Assembly (NCBI GenBank): GCA_020627425.1
Contig: JAHKXX010000113.1
Location: 1 to 10,337 of the forward strand
Direction of reading: 5' to 3'
Source of the DNA: a bacterium
GTDB taxonomy: Bacteria > Bacillota > Clostridia > Oscillospirales > Acutalibacteraceae
Length of the DNA stretch: 10,337 nt
Part shown: piece by piece, positions 1-6,663 of the stretch
Layout of the letters: every line of letters starts with the position of its first letter
Numbering within the stretch: position 1 is the stretch's first letter
Notes under the pieces: generated by a model
Told to the model about the DNA's origin: nothing
The model's input: the letters and a program-made list of their open reading frames with translations, nothing else
Databases searched by the model: none
Program-made: the position numbers and the translations under genes

Positions 1-30
1 GTCTTCAGTCTTCAGTAAATTATAAAGTCG

Positions 31-204
31 GTACACAAAACAGAACAGACAAATATACTCGCCTACACTACAAATCAGCACGAGCGGCGCGTAAGCGGCG
101 TGACGCGGATGGCTCACGAATATAAACCCAACCTGTACGCGTGCCAAGAAGGTAGGCGGTTCAACCAATCTGAGTGCGCGAATCGGGTGCAGCGTCACGC
201 TGCC
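31..204 (-). repeat. R repeat copy 1 (R1), at the 3' end of the SNF2 gene
   Basis: GC-rich dispersed repeat of about 174 bp, read on the minus strand from GGCAGCGTGACGCTGC (palindrome, 190-204) to the tail GTATATTTGTCTGTTCTG. It matches the other R copies in blocks: a CGCGCACT block, ACCGCCTACC, the promoter-like pair TTGGCA (142-147) and TATATT (119-124) separated by 17 bp, a GC-rich core CCGCGTCACG, and the ATATTTGTCT tail. Its upstream end encodes the last 14 residues and the TGA stop of the SNF2 protein. Its core lacks the regular GGCGC-type hairpin of the other copies and looks rearranged. Confidence 0.85.
119..147 (-). promoter_or_regulatory. Promoter-like pair inside R1
   Basis: TTGGCA at 142-147 and TATATT at 119-124, spaced by exactly 17 bp, reading away from the SNF2 gene toward the window start. 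The same pair at the same spacing recurs in copies R2', R3, R4 and R5, which makes it more credible than a single match. Activity is inferred only. Confidence 0.45.
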
Positions 205-2545
205 GCCCGCAGTCGCCGCAGAAGTTGCCGTAGTTTGTTGTGCCGCAAACGCATATCCATTTCGACCTGATTTGAAGTGGCTTTGGTGGAGAAATGGGAG
301 AGGTTTGATCGGCAGGGACTTCCGACTCGGTGGAATCTGATGAAGATTGCTCGGCAGTGACTTCGGACTCTGTAGAGCTTAAGGAGGACTGATCTGAGGA
401 GGGATTTTCTGTAATACCGTGCTTGCGGCGCTCCTCCTCGACGAGCTGTGCCATAATGCTGCTGTCGATAACGCCCTTGCTCTTTTCGTCAATTACGGAA
501 TCATCAGCAAAACTGCCGAATACCTCGGTCTTGCCCTTTAGTATCTGCATCATCTGCTCGTCTATGCTTTCCTCACACAGAAGTCTGTGTACCATAACGC
601 TTCTTGACTGACCCATTCTGTAGGCGCGCGATATAGCCTGATTTTCGGTGGAAGGCTTCCACTGAGGCTCGCATATTATTACTACGCTTGCACTTTGAAT
701 GTTCAGTCCTACACCGCCTGCTATTATCTGGCTGACAAGTATGCTTCCCGATTCGCCCTTTGAAAATTCGTCTACTATCTCCTGCCTCTTGTCCGCAGGT
801 ATGGCGCCGCTTATGGGACCGTAACACCTGTCGCCGTACATATCCATAATATTGTTTATTATATCAAGGAAGAACGAGAATACTATTACCTTTCTGTTTT
901 CCTCCTTTGCGTTTTCGCATATTTCCATAAGCCTCTTTGCCTTTGAGGACTTGGTCATATCGCCGACGTTCCACGATACTCTGCGTATGTTCATAAAGTT
1001 TCCGTCGGAAAGCGCAGACAGATAGGCATTCTTTTCCTCCTCACCCATTCTGCACCACTGCTCTTTTTCAAGCTTTTCGGGAAGCTCGGTGAGTACGTCC
1101 TCACGAACGCGCCGTAGATATACCGGGGCTATCTTTTCCCTGAACTCGTCAGCCTTTGCCATGACCTTCATACCCTCAAGCTCTCTTGCTATTTCGGGAC
1201 GCAGACACTTTATGAGGAATATCATCTCCTCTACCTTGTTTTCAAGGGGAGTTCCTGTCATAAAGAGTACGTTCTGTGCCTTGTCGGTAAAGCTTTTCAG
1301 AGCCTTTGTGCGCTGGGCTGCCGGGTTCTTTACATAATGCGCCTCGTCTACTACTATCATATCCGCGGGTCTTGTCTCGTCGGCTTCTATCCTGACAAGT
1401 GTTTCAAAGGTCGTTACGGCTACGCCGCCCTCTTTTTTCCAGCGCTCGTATTCCTCGTCGCGGTCGCTGCCGTATATCTCGCCTGCCTTCATCTCGCTGT
1501 GCTCCTCTATCTTGCGCTTCCAGTTTACCAGAACGCTGACGGGGCATACTATCAGAAAATGCGTCATTCCCTTTGACATATAGTGAGCCATAGCGGATAT
1601 TGCCTGTACTGTTTTACCAAGACCCATCTCGTCACCAAGCAGTGCACGCTTCTGATGTACTATGTATTTTGCGCCGAATATCTGATAATTACGCAGGACG
1701 ACCTTCAGAAGAGATGTATCAAGCTCGCAGTCCGTAATGCTCTGTATAATATCATCACTAAGTCCGAACAGTGCCTTGTCAGAGCTTGCCTGACTGCCTG
1801 TTATCTGTTCGAGCCACGCATAAAACGGGGCTGTGTTCTTATCAAAATCAGAGAGGCATTTTTCGATAGTAAGAGTCCTGTAGATATTTTCAAAGCCGTT
1901 ATAAAGCTCCTGTGCCTCTGCGGTATAGCCGTTTTGCGTAACAGAATACAGTCTGTTAAACGATTCTATCCTCTGCTGCTTCTGCTCCTTAGATGTAAAC
2001 ACCCATTTAAACCCCGACAAAAGCTCCTTTGCAGTGCTTATATCCGCAGTAACGCCCTTGTGATAGGCATTATAAAGCTCCAGAGCCTTTTCCGTATACT
2101 GCTTTGTCAGCAGCAGCAGGTCTATATTGCTTATAGCACTGACGCAGGCTCTGTTGTTTTTGTCGCTGCTGAGATGTATTTTTGAATACTTGGAAACACT
2201 CACCTTTATTTCGTTTACCCTGCCGAGGATTTTTTTAGCTCCGTCCTCGCCAATACCGTTTATAGCAGTCAGCTGTGCCCTTGTCATATCCTTTATATCG
2301 GCGATAGTATTATAGCCTGTGCTTTTCAGCAGATTAACTTTTATACCGCTTTTATCGCTGTTAAGCTCCTCTATGGGTGTATTTTCGAGTTTTTCGTTTA
2401 TAGCGTCAAGCTTTAGTATTGCTACAGCTTCATTTATTTCTTTTTTTGCCGTTTCACTTATATCGACAATATGATAAAGCTGTTTGTCGGCAGTTAATAC
2501 CTTGTTGATAACATCGCTTACGATTTTATTGTCAGGCTTTTGCAT
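161..2545 (-). CDS. SNF2-family DEAD/DEAH-box ATPase with N-terminal HhH and C-terminal zinc ribbon
   Basis: A 794-residue Swi2/Snf2-type ATPase, a double-stranded-DNA translocase that probably remodels protein-DNA or polymerase-DNA complexes in the cytoplasm; the exact role is unknown. Visible parts: a helix-hairpin-helix at about 68-112 (NGIGEDGAKKIL), Walker A GDEMGLGKT at 304-312, Walker B DEAH at 400-403, TGTPLEN at 430-436, and helicase C-lobe motif VI QAISRAYRMGQ at 636-646. Then come a Ser/Glu-rich linker with two 14-residue repeats (about 711-740) and a zinc ribbon with Cys765, Cys767, Cys776 and Cys779. The ATG follows an AAAGGAAA ribosome site. Oddity: residues 781-794 and the TGA stop are encoded by the R repeat that begins right after the last ribbon glycine. 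The upstream region is all repeats, so its promoter may lie in the half repeat at 2706-2734. It resembles stand-alone SNF2 proteins of Firmicutes; no partner genes of a known defence system are adjacent. Confidence 0.9.
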   Translation of the reverse strand: MQKPDNKIVSDVINKVLTADKQLYHIVDISETAKKEINEAVAILKLDAINEKLENTPIEELNSDKSGIKVNLLKSTGYNTIADIKDMTRAQLTAINGIGEDGAKKILGRVNEIKVSVSKYSKIHLSSDKNNRACVSAISNIDLLLLTKQYTEKALELYNAYHKGVTADISTAKELLSGFKWVFTSKEQKQQRIESFNRLYSVTQNGYTAEAQELYNGFENIYRTLTIEKCLSDFDKNTAPFYAWLEQITGSQASSDKALFGLSDDIIQSITDCELDTSLLKVVLRNYQIFGAKYIVHQKRALLGDEMGLGKTVQAISAMAHYMSKGMTHFLIVCPVSVLVNWKRKIEEHSEMKAGEIYGSDRDEEYERWKKEGGVAVTTFETLVRIEADETRPADMIVVDEAHYVKNPAAQRTKALKSFTDKAQNVLFMTGTPLENKVEEMIFLIKCLRPEIARELEGMKVMAKADEFREKIAPVYLRRVREDVLTELPEKLEKEQWCRMGEEEKNAYLSALSDGNFMNIRRVSWNVGDMTKSSKAKRLMEICENAKEENRKVIVFSFFLDIINNIMDMYGDRCYGPISGAIPADKRQEIVDEFSKGESGSILVSQIIAGGVGLNIQSASVVIICEPQWKPSTENQAISRAYRMGQSRSVMVHRLLCEESIDEQMMQILKGKTEVFGSFADDSVIDEKSKGVIDSSIMAQLVEEERRKHGITENPSSDQSSLSSTESEVTAEQSSSDSTESEVPADQTSPISPPKPLQIRSKWICVCGTTNYGNFCGDCGRQRDAAPDSRTQIG
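307..390 (-). repeat. Two 42-bp tandem repeats inside the SNF2 gene linker
   Basis: Two adjacent 42-bp units (307-348 and 349-390) are clearly similar and in frame, each giving a 14-residue unit with the core STESEV followed by TAEQ or PADQ. They lie in the Ser/Glu-rich linker between the helicase C-lobe and the zinc ribbon. This fits a flexible tether whose length could change by recombination or slippage. Confidence 0.8.
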
Positions 2546-2588
2546 AAGGCTTTTCCTTTCTGTTGATTTTTTTGCTCGGAGGGATCAG

Positions 2589-2676
2589 ACAAAAGGAGTT
2601 TCGCGCTCTGCGGAGCGCGACCAGAGACTCTGTCTCTGGACTCTGCCGCCTTTGTAAAGGCGGGCGAAACTTTTGT
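2589..2676. repeat. Cloverleaf-shaped palindromic element
   Basis: An 88-bp element with an interrupted outer stem, ACAAAA (2589-2594) with TTTTGT (2671-2676) and GTTTCGC (2598-2604) with GCGAAAC (2664-2670). It encloses three hairpins: TCGCGCTC/GAGCGCGA (2601-2620), CCAGAGAC/GTCTCTGG (2621-2639) and CCGCCTTT/AAAGGCGG (2646-2663). The first hairpin overlaps the outer stem by four bases, so the two compete. It looks like the small non-coding palindromic repeats common in gut Firmicutes (MITE- or REP-like); no transposase is nearby. It ends about 43 bp from the SNF2 start codon, so SNF2 transcripts probably carry it in their leader. Confidence 0.75.
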
Positions 2677-2700
2677 GTTTTCTTAAACGCCGCGAAAAAA

Positions 2701-2792
2701 GAGGGACAATAAACTAAGCTCGACCGCGTGCCAAAAAGGTAGGCGGTAACACCAACCACAGTCCGCGAATTGACAGCGCAGGCACTCCGCCG
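2701..2792 (-). repeat. R repeat half copy (R2')
   Basis: The promoter-side half of R: GGCGGAGTGCCTGCGCTGTC edge, a CGCGGACTGTGGTTGGTGTT block, ACCGCCTACC, then TTGGCA (2729-2734), 17 bp, and TATTGT (2706-2711). The hairpin core and the ATATTTGTCT tail are absent; the sequence runs instead into the cloverleaf element. It is in the same orientation as the genes and lies about 160 bp upstream of the SNF2 start, so it is the best visible candidate for that gene's promoter. Confidence 0.75.
2706..2734 (-). promoter_or_regulatory. Candidate SNF2 promoter carried by R2'
   Basis: TTGGCA (2729-2734), 17-bp spacer, TATTGT (2706-2711), directed toward the SNF2 gene. No better -35/-10 pair was found between here and the start codon at 2545. 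The predicted leader, about 155 nt, would contain the whole cloverleaf element. Inference from the consensus and from recurrence in other repeat copies. Confidence 0.4.
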
Positions 2793-2798
2793 CAATGA

Positions 2799-2952
2799 AA
2801 CCCCTCCGGCACTTCGTGCCACCTCCCCTAAAGGGGAGGCAATATTAAGGCTACCATTTAGGGGCGCGGGTGTCCGGTGGACACCTCTGCATAGCAGAAG
2901 CGCCGACCGAGCCGGCAGGCGAGACGCTGTCAGCGTAGCTGACTGAGGGGTT
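2799..2952. repeat. 154-bp palindromic element with AACCCCTC ends
   Basis: Perfect 8-bp terminal inverted repeats AACCCCTC (2799-2806) and GAGGGGTT (2945-2952) enclose a chain of hairpins: GGCAC/GTGCC (2808-2820), CCTCCCCT/AGGGGAGG (2822-2839), GGTGTCC/GGACACC (2869-2885), TCTGC/GCAGA (2886-2898), and two alternative overlapping ones, ACGCTG/CAGCGT (2924-2936) and GTCAGC/GCTGAC (2929-2943). The right end, with CAGCGTAGCTGACTGAGGGG, resembles a palindromic repeat widespread in gut Firmicutes. No coding capacity is apparent. It is flanked on both sides by R sequences and may have been inserted between two R copies. Confidence 0.75.
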
Positions 2953-2965
2953 ATGAGTAGAGAAA

Positions 2966-3155
2966 CACACTCGCCGTCACTCCTGATTAGCACGAGCGGC
3001 ACCCTGAGTGCCGTGACGCGGACTAAGAGGGACAATAAACCTGGTTAGAGACGGTGCTCTGTAGTCGGCGGTAACAAATACTTGCCACGCTCCGGCGTGC
3101 CGTGCACGCCCTTGCCGCCGCGCGGCAAGAGAGAGTTGACAGCGGAGGCACTCCG
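2966..3155 (-). repeat. R repeat copy 2 (R2), at the 3' end of mnmE
   Basis: About 190 bp with the usual R blocks: hairpin edge AGCGGAG/CTCCGCT (3141-3157), TTACCGCCGACTAC, TATTGT (3032-3037), a core hairpin GGCAC-TCAGG-GTGCC on the minus strand (2998-3012), and the GTGTGTTTCTCTACTC tail. The -35 position reads AGAGCA, so its promoter is weak or lost. It carries extra GC hairpins between the edge and the promoter: CACGC/GCGTG (3087-3100) and CTTGCCG/CGGCAAG (3111-3129). The edge palindrome overlaps the first two bases of the mnmE stop codon. Confidence 0.8.
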
Positions 3156-4520
3156 CTACTTTCCTACGCAGAAGGAGTGAAAGACGGAGTTTACGACCGT
3201 TTCGTTTACCGACTCGCCTACAAGCTCGCACAGATAGCCTATCGCTCCCTCTATTGATACCGTCACAGCGTCCAGTGTTATTCCAAGTTCTATTGCATCT
3301 ATTGCTTCATTAACTGCACCGAGCGCAGAATTTGCCGCAGAGTACTGCCGCTCTGATGAGAGTATTCCCTCCGACGGGTCAAGACTTGCTGTTCCTACAA
3401 GCTCTGCTACCTCGTTTTCAAGGCTCTGAAGACCCTCGCCGCTGAGTGCGGAAATATAGACTATATGCTTTGTCTTGCTTTTTATGTATTCCACGTCAAG
3501 CTTTTGCGGAAGGTCTGTTTTGTTTATTATCGCAATTGATGGTGTCGTGCCGAGAAGCTCTGTCAGCTCTCTGTCATCCTCCGATAATTCCTGTGATGAA
3601 TCAAAGACAGCAAGCACCAGACCTGCTTTTTTCAGCCTGTCCTTTGCGCGCTGTACGCCGATAAGCTCTACCGGGTCGTTTGTATCGTGGATTCCTGCCG
3701 TATCGGAGAGATTCAGGGGTATATCCCCCAGCATGACCGTTTCTTCTATTATATCCCTTGTGGTACCGGGTACGTTCGTTACTATTGAACGCTCGCATCC
3801 GGACAACAGATTCATCAGGGTGGATTTTCCTGCGTTCGGCTTTCCTGCTATGACGGTGTTTACTCCTTCACGCATTACTTTTCCTGCGTCATAGCTGTTT
3901 AGTAGCTTCATAAGCTCGTCCCTGCACTCACAAAGACTTTTTCTGAGCTCTGTTTCCTCTACCTGTGGTATATCCTCCTCCGGATAGTCTGCCCACGCCG
4001 CAAGATGTGCCGCAAGAGTTGTCAGCCTTTGTTTTACCCTGTCTATTCTCTTATGAAGGCTTCCCTCCATAGTAAGGGCAGCAGCCCGAGCCGACTGTTC
4101 TCCGCGCGCAGAGATGATATCCATAACAGCCTCTGCTTCGGTAAGACCCATTTTTCCGTTCAGAAAGGCTCTTTTTGTAAATTCGCCCGGCTCTGCCGGA
4201 GAAGCTCCGTTTTTCAGTATACATCTGAGCACTTTTTTTGTCACAAACATTCCGCCGTGACAGGATATTTCCACAACGTCCTCGCCCGTAAAGCTGTGGG
4301 GCGCGCAGAACACAAGCGCTACTCCCTCGTCTATAAGCTCTTCCCCGTCATATATTTTACCGTATGTCGCGGTATAGGGCTTCATCTGCGTCAGTCTTTT
4401 TCCGGATACGGATCTGAATATCCTGTCTGCTATTTCTTTAGACTCGCTGCCCGATATTCTGATAACACCGAGCCCCCCGACTCCGTTTGCCGTGGAAATG
4501 GCTGCTATTGTTTTTTCCAC
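3156..4520 (-). CDS. mnmE: tRNA uridine-5-carboxymethylaminomethyl(34) synthesis GTPase MnmE
   Basis: Complete 454-residue MnmE (TrmE), the GTPase that works with MnmG to modify the wobble uridine (U34) of several tRNAs using a folate-linked one-carbon unit. Visible: the family N-terminus EKTIAAISTANG with the folate-binding domain (about 1-118), a helical domain, and an inserted G domain with G1 GKPNAGKS at 226-233, DTAG at 273-276 and NKTD at 333-336. It ends in the conserved FCVGK with catalytic Cys451. The start is GTG; an in-frame TGA lies two codons upstream, so no earlier start is possible, and AGGGGTG supplies the ribosome site. The usual neighbour mnmG does not follow. A strong terminator ends about 20 bp before the start codon, so mnmE depends on readthrough or on a promoter overlapping the end of jag. 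Confidence 0.97.
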   Translation of the reverse strand: MEKTIAAISTANGVGGLGVIRISGSESKEIADRIFRSVSGKRLTQMKPYTATYGKIYDGEELIDEGVALVFCAPHSFTGEDVVEISCHGGMFVTKKVLRCILKNGASPAEPGEFTKRAFLNGKMGLTEAEAVMDIISARGEQSARAAALTMEGSLHKRIDRVKQRLTTLAAHLAAWADYPEEDIPQVEETELRKSLCECRDELMKLLNSYDAGKVMREGVNTVIAGKPNAGKSTLMNLLSGCERSIVTNVPGTTRDIIEETVMLGDIPLNLSDTAGIHDTNDPVELIGVQRAKDRLKKAGLVLAVFDSSQELSEDDRELTELLGTTPSIAIINKTDLPQKLDVEYIKSKTKHIVYISALSGEGLQSLENEVAELVGTASLDPSEGILSSERQYSAANSALGAVNEAIDAIELGITLDAVTVSIEGAIGYLCELVGESVNETVVNSVFHSFCVGK

Positions 4521-4540
4521 CGTTTTTCACCCCTATGTTG

Positions 4541-4569
4541 AAAAAAAGCAAGCCAGTAAACTGACTTGC
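4541..4569 (-). terminator. Intrinsic terminator between jag and mnmE
   Basis: Read on the minus strand, GCAAGTCAG (4561-4569) pairs with CTGGCTTGC (4548-4556) with one G-T pair and a four-base TTTA loop, followed by seven T residues (4541-4547). This is a standard Rho-independent terminator for the rpmH-jag operon. The T run ends 20 bp before the mnmE start codon. Confidence 0.85.
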
Positions 4570-4603
4570 ATTTTCACTTTGAACTTAAAGTCCGCCAAAT
4601 GCA
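4567..4603 (-). promoter_or_regulatory. Hairpin competing with the jag-mnmE terminator
   Basis: On the minus strand TGCATTT (4597-4603) can pair perfectly with AAATGCA (4567-4573), enclosing a second stem ACTTT/AAAGT (4576-4591). The right arm shares three bases (GCA, 4567-4569) with the base of the terminator stem, so both cannot form completely. This could be an anti-terminator controlling readthrough into mnmE, or simply a 3' stabilising hairpin for jag. The overlap is short, so confidence is low. Confidence 0.3.
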
Positions 4604-4612
4604 GGATACCGA

Positions 4613-5491
4613 TCAGATGCTTTCGTCAGACTTTTTTATTTCTATTTTTCCGTAAAGAGATGTGTCCGGACGCTCGTTTATTGAGCGGCGAACGGAGGAT
4701 GAATCGGAATCATCCTCAAAGGTACTGAACATACTGTCCTGAGGATGCTCCTCGGTATACTGTCTGCGCTGATAGCCCGAGGTACGCTGGGGACGTTTAT
4801 AAGAGCCGTCCTTATTGAAGTTGCTGCTGTGCTTTTTATAGCCACGGTTATAGCTCGGCTTATAGTCCGGATCGGGTCCTATAACGACATGACGCTGAAG
4901 GCTTTCGCCCTCGCTCCAGGAAATAGCTCCTCTTACCTTTTGTACGGCTGTATGTATTATTCTTCTCTCATAGGGATTCATAGGCTCAAGAGATGTCTTA
5001 GAGCCTGTCTTTACTGCCTTGAAGGCAAGCTTTCTGCCGAGGATCTCGAGGGTTTTTTCACGCTTTTCGCGATAGTTACCGATATTCAGGGATATTCTGA
5101 AATACTCGTTGTCAACATGGTTTGCCACAAGACCCGTAAGGTACTGTAGTGAATCGAGCGTCTCGCCGCGGTGTCCGATTATAAAACCCACATCGTCACC
5201 CTGTATAGTTATTACGGCTCCGTCCTCTGTTTCCTCAGAGCTTATATTAAAGTCGCCGATTCCCATAAGCTTTAATATTTTTGTCAGATACTGCTCTGCA
5301 CACATCAGCGGAGTTACCTCTATATATCCGCGAACTATAGCGGGATTGCCGCCGAAAAGTCCGAATTTTTTCTTTTCGGGCTGCTGTATTACCTCAAACT
5401 GTACTTTATCTGCATCTTCTCCCAATTCTTCACATATTTTTTTTTGTGCTTCCTCGATAGTTTCGGCTGTTGCCGTCGTCTCTCTGATCAT
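4613..5491 (-). CDS. jag: RNA-binding protein Jag/KhpB (Jag-N, KH and R3H domains)
   Basis: 292-residue cytoplasmic RNA-binding protein. In Firmicutes the Jag/KhpB family pairs with KhpA and influences cell division and cell elongation; it is usually encoded beside yidC. Domains in order: Jag-N (1-58, with KKFGLFG at 41-47), KH (about 62-140, GHRG at 106-109), and R3H (about 142-206, Arg176/Arg177 and His180 in ERRIIHTAV). A polar, basic then acidic low-complexity tail (about 207-292) is probably disordered and is longer than in many homologues. The ATG has an AGGAGG site and lies 12 bp after the yidC stop, so the two are probably co-translated. An intrinsic terminator lies about 45 bp downstream. 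Also annotated as a SpoIIIJ-associated protein. Confidence 0.95.
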   Translation of the reverse strand: MIRETTATAETIEEAQKKICEELGEDADKVQFEVIQQPEKKKFGLFGGNPAIVRGYIEVTPLMCAEQYLTKILKLMGIGDFNISSEETEDGAVITIQGDDVGFIIGHRGETLDSLQYLTGLVANHVDNEYFRISLNIGNYREKREKTLEILGRKLAFKAVKTGSKTSLEPMNPYERRIIHTAVQKVRGAISWSEGESLQRHVVIGPDPDYKPSYNRGYKKHSSNFNKDGSYKRPQRTSGYQRRQYTEEHPQDSMFSTFEDDSDSSSVRRSINERPDTSLYGKIEIKKSDESI

Positions 5492-5503
5492 AATTTTTCC
5501 TCC

Positions 5504-6571
5504 TTATTTTTTCTGTCCTTGATAATTACTCGAAGAATTTCCCTTTTTATTTTTTGACTTATTATTTTTCTTTTTACCTGTCTTTTGATTATTTTCGCCG
5601 ACTGTTTTCTTACCCTGCTGTGACGGATATACAAAATCGGGAGCCTCTATAAACGCATACTCTGCTTCCTGATTCTTTCTCAGAAGAACTCTTTGTGCCT
5701 CCGACTTTGCCTCTAGTATAGAGGGACTGAAAAATATATTGAGTATCAGTGACTGTACAAAGCCAAGTACTGTAGACGCTATCCAGTAGAAACCAACCGC
5801 ACCGGGTACGTTGAAGGCAATCCATGCCGAGAAGAGCGGCATTACAAATATCATAGCTGCCATACAGCCCTTCATCTGTGTGCCGTTAAGCTTTTGTACT
5901 ACTATCATACTTGCTACCGAGGTGACAAAGCAGAGCACCGGGATAAGCCACATAAGCGACTGAAAGCTGCTGACATTAGGAGCTGCGAGCAGATCCCAGC
6001 CGAAGAATTTAAAGCCGTTGCTGAAATTCTGTATAGTCTGTGTTTCCTGTCCGTTAAAAAGCGGTGTTCCGTCTGAATTTTTGATATAGGGCTGCAGCTC
6101 GTTAAAATACTTTACTATATTTATTTCACCATACTGCATATTTACCGAGGAGCCTATACCGGGAAGCGTAGAGATACTGTTTAGAGCTACATTTACCTTA
6201 TCGCCTGCTATATGAAGTGTATTTGAAAGCGGACGTATAACGGAATAGTACACGCCGAGCATTACAAGCATAGGAGCTATCATAGGCAGACAGCCTGCTG
6301 TCATGCTGACATTCTCTTTTTCCATCATTTTTTGTACTTCTTCGTTTGCCTTGACACGGTCATTGCCGTACTTTTCCATTATCTCGCGCTGTTTTTTCTG
6401 TACTCTGGCATTAGACGCCATAGATTTTTGCTGCTTTACCGAGAACGGGAAAAGCAGAAGCTTTATAATGAGTGTAAAGATTATTATAGCGACTCCGAAA
6501 TTCTGAAACAGATAGAAAGCGGCAAATAATATATATCCGAAAATACTTCCTATAATATTAAAAATATCCAT
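5504..6571 (-). CDS. yidC: Membrane protein insertase YidC/Oxa1 (SpoIIIJ-like)
   Basis: 355-residue YidC/Oxa1 insertase, which helps membrane proteins enter and fold in the cytoplasmic membrane alone or with SecYEG. The first core helix spans about 20-43 and has Lys37 at the place of the conserved groove charge (IIKLLLFPFSVKQQKSM). A charged cytoplasmic hairpin follows (about 45-90), then helices at about 92-112, 200-218, 232-250 and 255-276, and a basic Lys/Asn-rich tail (about 320-355) of the kind that contacts ribosomes. The loop between helices 2 and 3 is long (about 113-199), longer than in B. subtilis SpoIIIJ. No lipobox cysteine is seen near the N-terminus. An in-frame TAG two codons before the ATG fixes the start; a purine-rich GGAGGAAGGAAGAG site lies rather far upstream. 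Neighbours are yidD and jag, as expected. Confidence 0.95.
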   Translation of the reverse strand: MDIFNIIGSIFGYILFAAFYLFQNFGVAIIIFTLIIKLLLFPFSVKQQKSMASNARVQKKQREIMEKYGNDRVKANEEVQKMMEKENVSMTAGCLPMIAPMLVMLGVYYSVIRPLSNTLHIAGDKVNVALNSISTLPGIGSSVNMQYGEINIVKYFNELQPYIKNSDGTPLFNGQETQTIQNFSNGFKFFGWDLLAAPNVSSFQSLMWLIPVLCFVTSVASMIVVQKLNGTQMKGCMAAMIFVMPLFSAWIAFNVPGAVGFYWIASTVLGFVQSLILNIFFSPSILEAKSEAQRVLLRKNQEAEYAFIEAPDFVYPSQQGKKTVGENNQKTGKKKNNKSKNKKGNSSSNYQGQKK

Positions 6572-6663
6572 TCTCTAAGGTTCTCTTCCTTCCTCCACTG
6601 TGATTGATATTATAAAGACGGGTCTGCCGTCGTGTTTTCCTTTTTTCCAAATCAAATATTCTT
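6572..6663 (-). other. yidD-yidC spacer
   Basis: A 92-bp AT-rich spacer, long for this operon. It holds the yidC ribosome site and a small hairpin (GACGG with CCGTC around CAGAC) followed by a short T-rich stretch. That could weaken transcription or stabilise an mRNA end, but it lacks a real T run, so I do not call it a terminator. Confidence 0.4.

Noticed and set aside
31..204. R copies read as parts of a CRISPR array
   Set aside because: Copies are 165-220 bp, scattered between genes, differently oriented and not separated by uniform spacers; no cas genes are present.
1583..2185. 200-residue plus-strand open frame inside the SNF2 gene
   Set aside because: It is a shadow of the SNF2 coding frame on the opposite strand; its protein has no recognisable motif and the minus-strand gene is certain.
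161..2545. SNF2 gene as part of an anti-phage defence operon
   Set aside because: No methyltransferase, nuclease, DISARM-like or other defence partner is adjacent; neighbours are housekeeping genes and repeats.
2589..2676. Cloverleaf fold read as a tRNA gene
   Set aside because: Arm lengths do not fit, there is no T-loop motif such as GTTCGA, no plausible anticodon loop and no CCA-type end. It is a palindromic repeat.
2532..3035. 167-residue open frame through the repeats between mnmE and the SNF2 gene
   Set aside because: It is made of translated R and palindromic elements, has low-complexity composition, overlaps the SNF2 start, and similar peptides arise from each R copy. Not a gene.
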